A stretch of DNA of 64,000 nt from Citrobacter koseri ATCC BAA-895 (GTDB taxonomy: Bacteria > Pseudomonadota > Gammaproteobacteria > Enterobacterales > Enterobacteriaceae). The stretch lies in contig NC_009792.1 in the NCBI RefSeq assembly GCF_000018045.1, forward strand, positions 1,240,001 through 1,304,000, given 5' to 3'. A program made the translations under genes and the position numbers. Each line of letters begins with the position of its first letter. The stretch's first letter is position 1. The notes below the pieces were generated by a model. That model saw only the letters and a list, made by a program, of their open reading frames with translations. It had not been told where the DNA came from and made no database searches. Shown one piece after another: positions 17,970 to 26,798 of the stretch.

Positions 17970-20900
17970 ATGACGCAGCGACTGGTCATTATCGGCAATG
18001 GAATGGCTGCCACCCGTCTGGTGGAGGCGCTGTTGGCGCAGGCGCCGCAGGCCTTCACGATAACCGTGGTGGGGGAAGAACCGCAGCATGCGTATAACCG
18101 CATTCAGCTTTCGCCCGTACTGGGCGGCGAAAAGCGCTTTGCGCAGACGCTGCTGCATCCGCCTGAGTGGTATCAGCGCCACGGCGTCACGGTGCTGACG
18201 GGGGAAACCGTCATCGCCGTTGACGCGATAGCGCGTACCGCCACCACCACCGGTCGAACGCTGGCGTGGGATGCGCTGGTGTTTGCCACCGGCTCGGTTC
18301 CGTTTATTCCGCCGATCCCCGGCGCTAATTTACCCCATGTGCATGCTTTTCGCACGATTAACGATGTGGACAGCATCCTGCATGGCTGCGGGCCGGTTGC
18401 CGTGCTGGGCGGCGGTGTGCTTGGCGTCGAGGCGGCTGCCGCGCTGCGACTAAAAGGTGACAATGTCACGTTAATTCATCGCGGCAATCGGTTCATGGAG
18501 CAACAGCTTGATGAGCAGGCCGGGGAACTGCTGGCGGAACACCTTAACGCACGCGGGATTGACTGCGTGCTGTCGTCCGGTATCGACAGGATTACGCCTG
18601 ATGACGTCACGTTGACGAACGGTTGCGTGCTGTCTGCAACGCGCGTGGTGATTGCCACTGGCGTAAAACCCAATACGGCGCTGGCGCAGGCAAGCGGGGT
18701 GCTCTGTCAGCGTGGAATTGTGGTGGACGGGCAACTGCGCACGGCGGTGGCGGGGATCAGCGCGATAGGCGAGTGCTGTGAAATCGACGGGCAGACCTGG
18801 GGGCTGGTCGCGCCCTGTCTGGCGCACGCGGAGGTGCTGGCGGCCCGCCTGGCGGGAACCCCCGGCGCTGATTTTCACTGGCAGGACAGCGGTACGCGTC
18901 TGAAGGTGACGGGTATCGATCTGTTCAGCGCCGGGGAGGTAAACGCCACGGCGGGTGATGACCTGCTGCGCACATTTGACCCGCTGAGCGGCCATTACCG
19001 TCGTCTGCTGATCCGCAATGGACGGTTACAGGGGGTGCTGCTGATGGGCGATTGCCGCAGCGCCGCGCCGTTGACTGATTTGCTGGCGCAGGCTGCGTCG
19101 GCGAATCCTGACTGGTTATTCGACAGATTTGATACGCAGCCTGCGGCTGCAGGACAGGTGACTATGACAAAACCCACGTTGGCTGTTGTTGGACACGGTA
19201 TGGTTGGCCACCATTTTCTTGAGCAATGCGTTAGCCGCAATTTGCATCTTGACTATCAGATTGTGGTCTTTGGCGAAGAGCGTTATGCCGCCTATGACCG
19301 CGTTCATCTGTCGGAGTATTTCGCCGGGCGCAGCGCAGAATCGCTCTCGCTGGTGGAAGGCGATTTTTTTGCCCGCCACGGTATTGAGCTGCGGTTGTCG
19401 CAATGCGTTACGGCGATCGATCGGGATGCCCGCGTTATTCGCACCGCCAGCGGACATGAAACGCACTGGGATAAACTGGTGCTGGCAACCGGATCATATC
19501 CCTTTGTTCCGCCGGTGAAAGGCGGTGATTCAGCGGCGTGTTTCGTCTATCGCACGCTGGACGATCTGGATGCGATTGCCGCGAAGGCAAAACACTCTCG
19601 CCGTGGGGTGGTGATTGGCGGCGGGCTGTTGGGGCTGGAGGCGGCGAACGCCTTGCGGCAATTAGGGCTGGAGACGCATGTTGTCGAGTTCGCGCCATCG
19701 TTAATGGCGGTTCAGCTTGATAACGCTGGCGCGGCGATGCTGCGCGAAAAAATCGAGGCGCTGGGCGTGAGCGTGCATACCTCGAAATCCACTGCGGAAA
19801 TTGTCTCCACCCCGCAAGGGTTACAGTTGGTGTTTACGGATAGTGAGCGTCTGGAGACGGATATGGTGGTGTTTTCTGCCGGTATTCGCCCGCAGGATGC
19901 GCTGGCGCGCGGCGCCGGACTTCGTATCGGAGAACGCGGCGGGGTGTGTATTGATAACCACTGTCTGACCTCTGACGCGGATGTTTTTGCCATCGGTGAA
20001 TGTGCGCTCTGGGACGGCAGGGTGTTTGGGCTGGTTGCGCCGGGCTACCAGATGGCGCGCGTGGCGGCAGCGCAGCTGGCCGGTGAAGATGCGGCGTTCA
20101 GCGGGGCGGATATGAGCACCAAACTCAAATTGCTGGGAGTGGATGTGGCCTCGTTCGGCGATGCGCAGGGGCGCACGCCAGGCGCGCAAAGCTATCAGTG
20201 GACGCATGGCCCGGAGCAAATCTACAAAAAAATTGTGGTCAGCGCGGACGGCAAGACACTGCTGGGCGGCGTGCTGGTGGGTGATGCGGCGGATTACGCC
20301 ACGTTATTGCAAATGATGCTTAACGGTATGGCGCTGCCTGGGCAGCCGGAATCGCTGATTTTACCTGCACTGGCGGGCAGCGCGCCGAAAGCGTTGGGCG
20401 TTGCGGCATTACCGGACAGCGCACAAATATGCTCTTGTCATAACGTCAGCAAGGCAGACATTTGCCAGGCGGTCAGCGCGGGCGCAACGGAGATGGGCGC
20501 AATCAAGCAATGCACCAAAGCGGCAACCGGCTGCGGTGGGTGCAGCGCGCTGGTGAAACAGGTGATGGAGTTCCAACTGGCGGCACAGGGCGTGGAGGTT
20601 AAAAAGGATATCTGCGAACACTTTGCGTACTCGCGACAGGAGATTTACCACCTGGTGCGGGTGAACCGCATCCACACCTTTGAGCAACTGATTAGCCGCT
20701 ATGGTCGCGGGCATGGTTGTGAGATTTGCAAACCGCTGGTGGGCTCGGTGCTGGCCTCCTGCTGGAATGAGTATCTGCTAAAACCTGCGCATCTGCCGTT
20801 GCAGGACACCAACGATCGTTATTTTGCCAATATCCAGAAAGACGGTTCGTATTCCGTCGTACCGCGTATGGCGGCAGGCGAGGTGACGCCGGATGGGCTG

Positions 20901-22037
20901 ATCGCCATTGGCGAAATCGCCAAACGTTATCAGCTCTACAGCAAAATTACCGGCGGGCAGCGTATCGACTTGTTTGGCGCGCGCCTCGAACAACTGCCGG
21001 ATATCTGGCGCGATCTGGTTACCGCCGGTTTTGAAACCGGGCACGCCTACGGGAAGTCGTTGCGCACGGTGAAATCCTGCGTCGGATCAACCTGGTGTCG
21101 CTATGGCGTTCAGGATTCAACCGGTCTGGCCGTCACGCTGGAGAACCGCTACAAGGGACTGCGCGCCCCGCACAAAATCAAAATGGCGGTCTCCGGCTGT
21201 ACTCGCGAGTGTGCCGAAGCGCAGGGGAAAGACGTTGGCGTGATCGCCACCGATAAGGGCTGGAACCTGTATGTCTGCGGAAACGGCGGTATGAAGCCGC
21301 GTCATGCGGATCTGTTCGCCAGCGATCTGGATGACGCCACGCTGATTAAATTCGTGGATCGCTTCCTGATGTTCTATATCCGTACCGCCGATCGCCTGCA
21401 ACGCACCAGCACCTGGATGGATAATCTTGAAGGGGGCATCGACTATCTGCGCGAGGTGGTTATACACGACAGCCTGGGTATCGGCGACGAGCTTGAACAG
21501 GAGATGGCGCGGATTGTGGAAACATACCAGTGTGAATGGCAAACCACGCTGAACGATCCGCAGCGTCTGGCGCTGTTCCGCGCCAGCGTGAACGGCGACG
21601 AACCGGATGAAGCCGTAGCGCGCCAGATGCTACGTGGGCAACCGCAGCTGGCGAAACCGGCGGCGCCAGCGAGAACCATCCTGCCGACAAAACCCTGGCA
21701 GGAGGTTTGTCAACTGGAGGAGATCCCCGAGCAGGCGGGCATTGGCGCCCGTTTAGGCAACCTGCAAATTGCGCTGTTCCGCTTTGGTCAGACGATTTAC
21801 GCCCTTGATAACCATGAACCCGGCAGCGACGCAAACGTGCTTTCCCGGGGAATTCTGGGGGATGCCGGCGGTGAGCCCGTTGTCATTTCGCCGCTCTACA
21901 AACAGCGTATTCGCCTGCGCGATGGTCGGCAGTATGACAGCGGTGAGCCCGTTGTGCGCGCCTGGCCGGTGAAAGTCGAAGCGGGCAAGGTATGGGTCGG
22001 GAATCAGGCACTACTGCTGCGCGCGGAGGCGTCATGA
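17970..22037 (+). CDS. nasB: Fused NasC-NasB assimilatory nitrite reductase
   Basis: One uninterrupted frame of 1355 residues. Residues 1-398 form a NasC-like FAD/NAD(P)H oxidoreductase (FAD loop LVIIGNGMAATRLVEAL, NAD loop VAVLGGGVLGVEAAAAL). Residues 399-1230 form a NirB-like nitrite reductase: a second FAD/NAD module, two Bfd-like [2Fe-2S] regions near 818-925, and a sirohaem/[4Fe-4S] domain with Cys1037, Cys1043, Cys1077 and Cys1081. Residues about 1240-1350 resemble NirD and lack Rieske Cys/His ligands, as enteric NirD does. In Klebsiella nasC and nasB are described as separate genes. An internal ATG at 19164 with AGGA nine bases upstream could still start a separate NasB. NasC normally passes electrons to NasA. 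Confidence 0.9.
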   Translation: MTQRLVIIGNGMAATRLVEALLAQAPQAFTITVVGEEPQHAYNRIQLSPVLGGEKRFAQTLLHPPEWYQRHGVTVLTGETVIAVDAIARTATTTGRTLAWDALVFATGSVPFIPPIPGANLPHVHAFRTINDVDSILHGCGPVAVLGGGVLGVEAAAALRLKGDNVTLIHRGNRFMEQQLDEQAGELLAEHLNARGIDCVLSSGIDRITPDDVTLTNGCVLSATRVVIATGVKPNTALAQASGVLCQRGIVVDGQLRTAVAGISAIGECCEIDGQTWGLVAPCLAHAEVLAARLAGTPGADFHWQDSGTRLKVTGIDLFSAGEVNATAGDDLLRTFDPLSGHYRRLLIRNGRLQGVLLMGDCRSAAPLTDLLAQAASANPDWLFDRFDTQPAAAGQVTMTKPTLAVVGHGMVGHHFLEQCVSRNLHLDYQIVVFGEERYAAYDRVHLSEYFAGRSAESLSLVEGDFFARHGIELRLSQCVTAIDRDARVIRTASGHETHWDKLVLATGSYPFVPPVKGGDSAACFVYRTLDDLDAIAAKAKHSRRGVVIGGGLLGLEAANALRQLGLETHVVEFAPSLMAVQLDNAGAAMLREKIEALGVSVHTSKSTAEIVSTPQGLQLVFTDSERLETDMVVFSAGIRPQDALARGAGLRIGERGGVCIDNHCLTSDADVFAIGECALWDGRVFGLVAPGYQMARVAAAQLAGEDAAFSGADMSTKLKLLGVDVASFGDAQGRTPGAQSYQWTHGPEQIYKKIVVSADGKTLLGGVLVGDAADYATLLQMMLNGMALPGQPESLILPALAGSAPKALGVAALPDSAQICSCHNVSKADICQAVSAGATEMGAIKQCTKAATGCGGCSALVKQVMEFQLAAQGVEVKKDICEHFAYSRQEIYHLVRVNRIHTFEQLISRYGRGHGCEICKPLVGSVLASCWNEYLLKPAHLPLQDTNDRYFANIQKDGSYSVVPRMAAGEVTPDGLIAIGEIAKRYQLYSKITGGQRIDLFGARLEQLPDIWRDLVTAGFETGHAYGKSLRTVKSCVGSTWCRYGVQDSTGLAVTLENRYKGLRAPHKIKMAVSGCTRECAEAQGKDVGVIATDKGWNLYVCGNGGMKPRHADLFASDLDDATLIKFVDRFLMFYIRTADRLQRTSTWMDNLEGGIDYLREVVIHDSLGIGDELEQEMARIVETYQCEWQTTLNDPQRLALFRASVNGDEPDEAVARQMLRGQPQLAKPAAPARTILPTKPWQEVCQLEEIPEQAGIGARLGNLQIALFRFGQTIYALDNHEPGSDANVLSRGILGDAGGEPVVISPLYKQRIRLRDGRQYDSGEPVVRAWPVKVEAGKVWVGNQALLLRAEAS
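19151..19166 (+). promoter_or_regulatory. Possible internal ribosome-binding site and start of NasB
   Basis: AGGA at 19151-19154, then ATG at 19164 in frame with the fused reading frame, opening MTKPTLAVVGHGMVG, exactly where the NirB-like FAD domain begins. It could yield a 957-residue NasB besides the fusion. The expected NasB length is close to this, from memory. Confidence 0.5.
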
Positions 22038-24646
22038 ATGAAACCCGGACAACGTGCCCTTACTGCGGCGTCGGCTGTGGAGTGATCGCCCGCGTCAGCG
22101 AACAGGGCGTCACGGTTCAGGGCGATCCCGATCACCCGGCCAATTTTGGGCGACTGTGTGTGAAAGGCGCCGCGCTGGGGGAAACCACCGGCCTGACCGG
22201 ACGGTTATTACATCCGCAGGTTAACGGTGAAACGGTAAGCTGGCAGCAGGCGCTGAACACGGCGGGCGAGCGCCTGCGCAGTATCATCGCGCAATATGGC
22301 CCTGCGTCGGTGGCTTTCTACGCCTCGGGACAACTGCTGACGGAAGACTACTATGCGGCGAATAAGCTGATGAAGGGATTCATCGGTGCGGCCAATATCG
22401 ATACCAATTCGCGCCTGTGCATGTCGTCAGCCGTTACGGGCTACAAACGCGCGTTTGGCGCGGATGTGGTGCCATGCAGCTACGAAGATATAGAGCGCAG
22501 CGATCTGGTGATTCTGGTCGGCTCGAACGCGGCGTGGACGCATCCGGTGCTCTATCAGCGCCTGGTGCAGGCGCGAAAAGAGAACCCGTCCATGAAAGTG
22601 GTGGTGATTGATCCCCGGCGCACCGCCACCTGTGATATTGCGGATATGCACCTTGCCCTGACGCCCGGCAGCGATGGCGGGCTGTTTGTCGGGCTGCTGC
22701 ACGCCATCGCGACAAGCGGCGAATATGACGTCGATTTTGATGATGCGCAGGCGGCGTTTGCCCGCGCCAGCCGCTGGCCTGTTGAGCGAGTCGCGCAATT
22801 TTGTGGTCTGGAACCCGCGGAAATCCGCCGGTTTTATGATGGCTTTCTGACCGCGCCGCGCGCAATCACCCTTTACACGATGGGGATTAACCAGTCCGCC
22901 AGCGGCAGTGATAAATGTAACGCGATCATTAATGTACACCTTGCCAGCGGTAAATACGGGCGGGAAGGCTGCGGGCCTTTTTCGCTGACCGGACAGCCAA
23001 ATGCGATGGGAGGGCGTGAAGTCGGCGGGCTGGCGACACAGCTGGCGGCGCACATGAATTTTGAGCCGCAGGATCTGTCGCGGGTTGCCCGTTTCTGGGG
23101 CACGGAGCGGCTGGCGCAGACGCCAGGGCTGATGGCGGTGGATCTGTTCGACGCTATCGCGCGCGGCGAGGTGAAGGCGGTGTGGATCATGGGCACGAAT
23201 CCGGCGGTATCGCTGCCGGACACTCATGCCGTCTGTCAGGCGCTGTCTGCCTGCCCGTTGGTCATTGTCTCGGAGGTGGTGGCCGATACCGATACCAGTC
23301 GACTGGCGCATATCCGGTTTCCGGCGCTGGCCTGGGGGGAGAAAAACGGCACCGTCACCAACTCTGAACGGCGCATCTCGCGTCAGCGCGCATTTTTAAC
23401 CGCCCCCGGCGAGGCCAGAGCAGACTGGTGGATTGTCGCGCAGATGGCAAAACAACTTGGCTTTGGCGAGGCATTCGCCTGGCAGGATGCGTGGGATGTC
23501 TTTCGGGAACACGCTGCGCTGTCGGGGTTTGAGAATGACGGCGACCGCGCGTTTGATATTGGCGCGCTGGCGGATCTGAACCGCGCGGCGTGGGATGAAA
23601 TGGCGCCTGTCCGCTGGCCAGTCAGCCGTCACCACGGAGCGCTGGACCTGGCTCGCGGCTGGCATCGCAATAAGCGTCTGCGGCTGGTGCCCGTTGAACC
23701 GGAGGGCATGAGAACGCGCTGTGACGCGCTCTATCCGCTTATTTTAAACAGCGGTCGCCTGCGCGATCAGTGGCACACCATGACCCGAACCGGAACGGTG
23801 GTTCGGCTTATGCAGCACATTAGCGAACCGATTGTTGAGGTTTCACCGTCCGATGCCGCCCGTTTCCACCTGGTGGATGGCGCATTTGGCCGTATCAGCT
23901 CTTCGCGTGGGGTAATGGTCGCCAGAGTGGTGATTCAGGCCGGCTTGCGGGAAGGGACGGCGTTTACGCCGATGCACTGGAATAATCGCTTTGCCCGGCA
24001 GGGAAGGGTGAATGCGCTGGTCGCGCCCGTCTGCGATCCTCAATCAGGGCAGCCGGAGAGTAAACAAACGGCGGTACGCATCACGCCGTGGCAGCCGCGC
24101 TGGCAGGGGGAGCTGTTCATCCGCGAAGAGATAACCTTTCCTCCTTTTGTTCACTGGTGGCGTAAAGCGGCGGAAGGCGTGGCGCGTTTCACTCTCGCAA
24201 GCGATCGTGACGATCGCGACTGGTTGCTGGCGATGTGCCGCGAACAGCACTGGCAATTGCAGACCGCGCAGACGCCGCAGGGGCTGAATATTCTGGCCTG
24301 GCAGGCGGGACAATTAATGCTGGGGTTCTGGTCAGATGCGATAAAACCCGAAACAGACGATGCGGCGGTGATTGCCGCGTTCCGCCATCCGCCGGAAAAC
24401 GCCCCTGAACGGCATGGCCTGTTGAGTGGCAAACCGGGCGGCGGGATGCCCGACCAGGGACGCATTATCTGTAGCTGCTTTAGCGTGGGGGAGTGTGCTA
24501 TTCAGCAGGCTATCGCACAAGGGTGCGACTCCGTTCAGGCGCTGGGCAAAACATTACGCTGCGGCACCAACTGCGGCTCATGTGTACCGGAGCTGAAAGC
24601 GCTGCTGGCGCAAACGGCATCCGCCGGAAGCCTGGGATTCTCCTGA
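22034..24646 (+). CDS. nasA: Assimilatory nitrate reductase catalytic subunit NasA
   Basis: Cytoplasmic molybdenum bis-MGD enzyme reducing nitrate to nitrite, 870 residues. The N-terminal [4Fe-4S] ligands are Cys8, Cys11, Cys15 and Cys42. The Mo-ligand region includes DTNSRLCMSSAVTGYK with its Cys. A C-terminal Bfd-like [2Fe-2S] domain begins at Cys813 (IICSCFSVGEC to CGTNCGSC), as in Klebsiella NasA. The start overlaps the stop of the fused gene by four bases (ATGA); the frame open from 21992 is not used. It is last in the nas operon; no clear terminator follows before ychO. Confidence 0.95.
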   Translation: MNETRTTCPYCGVGCGVIARVSEQGVTVQGDPDHPANFGRLCVKGAALGETTGLTGRLLHPQVNGETVSWQQALNTAGERLRSIIAQYGPASVAFYASGQLLTEDYYAANKLMKGFIGAANIDTNSRLCMSSAVTGYKRAFGADVVPCSYEDIERSDLVILVGSNAAWTHPVLYQRLVQARKENPSMKVVVIDPRRTATCDIADMHLALTPGSDGGLFVGLLHAIATSGEYDVDFDDAQAAFARASRWPVERVAQFCGLEPAEIRRFYDGFLTAPRAITLYTMGINQSASGSDKCNAIINVHLASGKYGREGCGPFSLTGQPNAMGGREVGGLATQLAAHMNFEPQDLSRVARFWGTERLAQTPGLMAVDLFDAIARGEVKAVWIMGTNPAVSLPDTHAVCQALSACPLVIVSEVVADTDTSRLAHIRFPALAWGEKNGTVTNSERRISRQRAFLTAPGEARADWWIVAQMAKQLGFGEAFAWQDAWDVFREHAALSGFENDGDRAFDIGALADLNRAAWDEMAPVRWPVSRHHGALDLARGWHRNKRLRLVPVEPEGMRTRCDALYPLILNSGRLRDQWHTMTRTGTVVRLMQHISEPIVEVSPSDAARFHLVDGAFGRISSSRGVMVARVVIQAGLREGTAFTPMHWNNRFARQGRVNALVAPVCDPQSGQPESKQTAVRITPWQPRWQGELFIREEITFPPFVHWWRKAAEGVARFTLASDRDDRDWLLAMCREQHWQLQTAQTPQGLNILAWQAGQLMLGFWSDAIKPETDDAAVIAAFRHPPENAPERHGLLSGKPGGGMPDQGRIICSCFSVGECAIQQAIAQGCDSVQALGKTLRCGTNCGSCVPELKALLAQTASAGSLGFS

Positions 24647-24701
24647 AAATGCGATAAAGGGCTGCAAAACGCGGATGGAAACGTTATGGTTTTAGTTAAG
24701 T

Positions 24702-26147
24702 GTGAGATTTCATTCGTTTAATGTAAAAGCAGCTGACAATTTGAGCCGTATTGTTTATCGCCCTCTTTCCCTTTGCATACTCTTGCTGCTGGCAGGCGGT
24801 ACTGCCAGCGCGCAATCCTCGTTTATTCAACAGGCGGAAAATCCCTTCGATAACAACCAGGATGGTTTGCCTGATTTGGGCATGACGCCTGAGTCACACG
24901 AAGGTGAAAAACAGTTTGCTGAGATGGTGAAAGCCTTTGGCGAAGCGAGCATGACCGACAATGGGCTGGATACCGGCGAGCAGGCGCGTCAGTTTGCGTT
25001 TGGCCAGGTGCGGGACGCCGTGAGTGAACAGGTGAATCATCAACTGGAGTCCTGGCTTTCGCCCTGGGGGAATGCGAGTGTCGATCTCAGGATTGATAAC
25101 GAAGGGAGCTTTACCGGTAGTCGTGGGGGCTGGTTTATTCCCTGGCAGGACAACACGCGGTATCTGACCTGGAGTCAACTCGGGCTGACTCAGCAGGACG
25201 ATGGCCTGGTCAGTAATGTCGGCATCGGCCAACGCTGGGCGCGCGACGGCTGGCTGTTAGGGTACAACACTTTTTATGACAACCTGCTGGATGAAAATCT
25301 GCAACGGGCAGGATTTGGCGCGGAAGCGTGGGGCGAATACCTGCGATTATCCGCCAATTACTACCAGCCTTTCGCTTCCTGGCATGAACAGACCACCGCC
25401 TTAGAGCAGCGTATGGCGCGCGGCTACGATGTTACTGCGCAGATGCGTATGCCGTTTTATCAACACCTCAACACCAGCGTCAGCGTGGAACAGTATTTCG
25501 GCGAACGGGTGGATCTGTTCGACTCAGGCACGGGATACCATAATCCGGTAGCGGTAAAACTGGGGCTTAATTACACGCCGGTGCCGCTGGTGACGGTGAC
25601 GGCGCAACATAAACAGGGCGAGAGCGGGGTGAGCCAGAATAATCTGGGGTTGAACCTGAACTACCGTTTTGGCGTGCCGCTGAACAAACAGCTGTCGGCC
25701 AGCGAGGTGGCGGAGAGTCAGTCGTTGCGCGGCAGTCGCTATGACAACCCACAGCGCAATAATCTCCCGACGATGGAGTACCGTCAGCGTAAAACGCTCA
25801 CTGTTTTTCTGGCGACGCCGCCGTGGGATCTCCAGCCTGGCGAGACGGTGCCGCTGAAGGTGCAGATTCGCAGTCGGCATGGCGTTCGTCATGTAACATG
25901 GCAGGGCGATACGCAGGCGCTGAGTCTGACGGCAGGAGCGAAGGCGGACAGCGCAGAGGGCTGGACCATTATCATGCCGGCCTGGGACAGCAGCGAAGGG
26001 GCGACAAATCGCTGGCGGCTGTCGGTCGTTGTTGAAGATGAGCAGGGCCAGCGTGTCTCCTCCAATGAGATCACGCTATCACTGACTGAACCGTTTATGG
26101 CGATGCCCGATAACGATCCGCGCTGGAAGCTGCTCCCGGAGGAGTAA
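24702..26147 (+). CDS. ychO: Invasin/intimin-like outer-membrane protein YchO
   Basis: A 481-residue protein with a signal peptide (LSLCILLLLAGGTASAQ), an inverse-autotransporter beta-barrel (from about PFDNNQDGLPDLGM to LNLNYRFGVPLN) and one short Ig-like domain (KTLTVFLATPPWDL onward). The start is uncertain: GTG 24702 gives the longest form, while TTG 24741 gives a start like the E. coli protein; neither has a strong ribosome-binding site. Function unknown; it is reported in the literature to affect adhesion in pathogenic E. coli. Its stop abuts the narL stop with no intervening base. Confidence 0.9.
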   Translation: MRFHSFNVKAADNLSRIVYRPLSLCILLLLAGGTASAQSSFIQQAENPFDNNQDGLPDLGMTPESHEGEKQFAEMVKAFGEASMTDNGLDTGEQARQFAFGQVRDAVSEQVNHQLESWLSPWGNASVDLRIDNEGSFTGSRGGWFIPWQDNTRYLTWSQLGLTQQDDGLVSNVGIGQRWARDGWLLGYNTFYDNLLDENLQRAGFGAEAWGEYLRLSANYYQPFASWHEQTTALEQRMARGYDVTAQMRMPFYQHLNTSVSVEQYFGERVDLFDSGTGYHNPVAVKLGLNYTPVPLVTVTAQHKQGESGVSQNNLGLNLNYRFGVPLNKQLSASEVAESQSLRGSRYDNPQRNNLPTMEYRQRKTLTVFLATPPWDLQPGETVPLKVQIRSRHGVRHVTWQGDTQALSLTAGAKADSAEGWTIIMPAWDSSEGATNRWRLSVVVEDEQGQRVSSNEITLSLTEPFMAMPDNDPRWKLLPEE

Positions 26148-26798
26148 TCAGAAGATGCGTTCCTGATGCACCCATACCGCCGCTTCGACGCGTGACTTCA
26201 GCTTCATCTTCTTCAGCATATGTTTCACATGCACTTTGACCGTACTCTCGGTGATATCCAGGCGGCGGGCGATCATTTTATTCGGCAGCCCCTGGGCGAT
26301 CAGCTTCAGGATATCGCGTTCGCGCGGCGTCAGTTGGGTCACGTCGCGGTCAGAGGTCGCGCGGTTTGCCCGCAGGCTGGCGGCCAGAACCGGCGTTAAC
26401 GCTTCGCTCAGCACCATTTCGCCAGCGGCCGCTTGCTGTAAGGCTTTCAGCAGATCTTCCGGCTCCATATCTTTTAACAGATAGCCGTCTGCGCCGCGCT
26501 TCAGCGCCGTCACCACGTCTTCTTCATGATTGGACACGCTGAATACCACGATACGGCCTGACAGTGATTTCTCACGCAGCTTATCCAGGGTTTCCAGACC
26601 GTTCATGCCCGGCATGTTCAGATCCAGCAGGATCAGATCGGGATCAAGAGACTCTGCCAGCTCAATACCCTGCTCGCCATTACTGGCTTCGCCGATCACG
26701 CTAATATCGGGCGCCATGCTGACAAGCTGTTTAACACCGGTCCGTAACATCGGATGATCGTCGATCAGCAGGATGGTAGCCGGTTCCTGATTACTCAT
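26148..26798 (-). CDS. narL: Nitrate/nitrite response regulator NarL
   Basis: A 216-residue two-component regulator. The receiver domain has phospho-acceptor Asp59 (DLILLDLNMPGMNG), and the C-terminal LuxR-type helix-turn-helix begins LTPRERDILKLIAQGLPNK. It binds TACYNMT heptamers and activates narK and narGHJI with nitrate. The start at 26798 overlaps the narX end by eight bases; the frame open to 26918 is narX sequence in another frame. Confidence 0.97.
   Translation of the reverse strand: MSNQEPATILLIDDHPMLRTGVKQLVSMAPDISVIGEASNGEQGIELAESLDPDLILLDLNMPGMNGLETLDKLREKSLSGRIVVFSVSNHEEDVVTALKRGADGYLLKDMEPEDLLKALQQAAAGEMVLSEALTPVLAASLRANRATSDRDVTQLTPRERDILKLIAQGLPNKMIARRLDITESTVKVHVKHMLKKMKLKSRVEAAVWVHQERIF

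Noticed and set aside
22427..23311. Long frame antisense to nasA
   Set aside because: Basic, low-complexity translation opposite a clear enzyme gene; a composition shadow.
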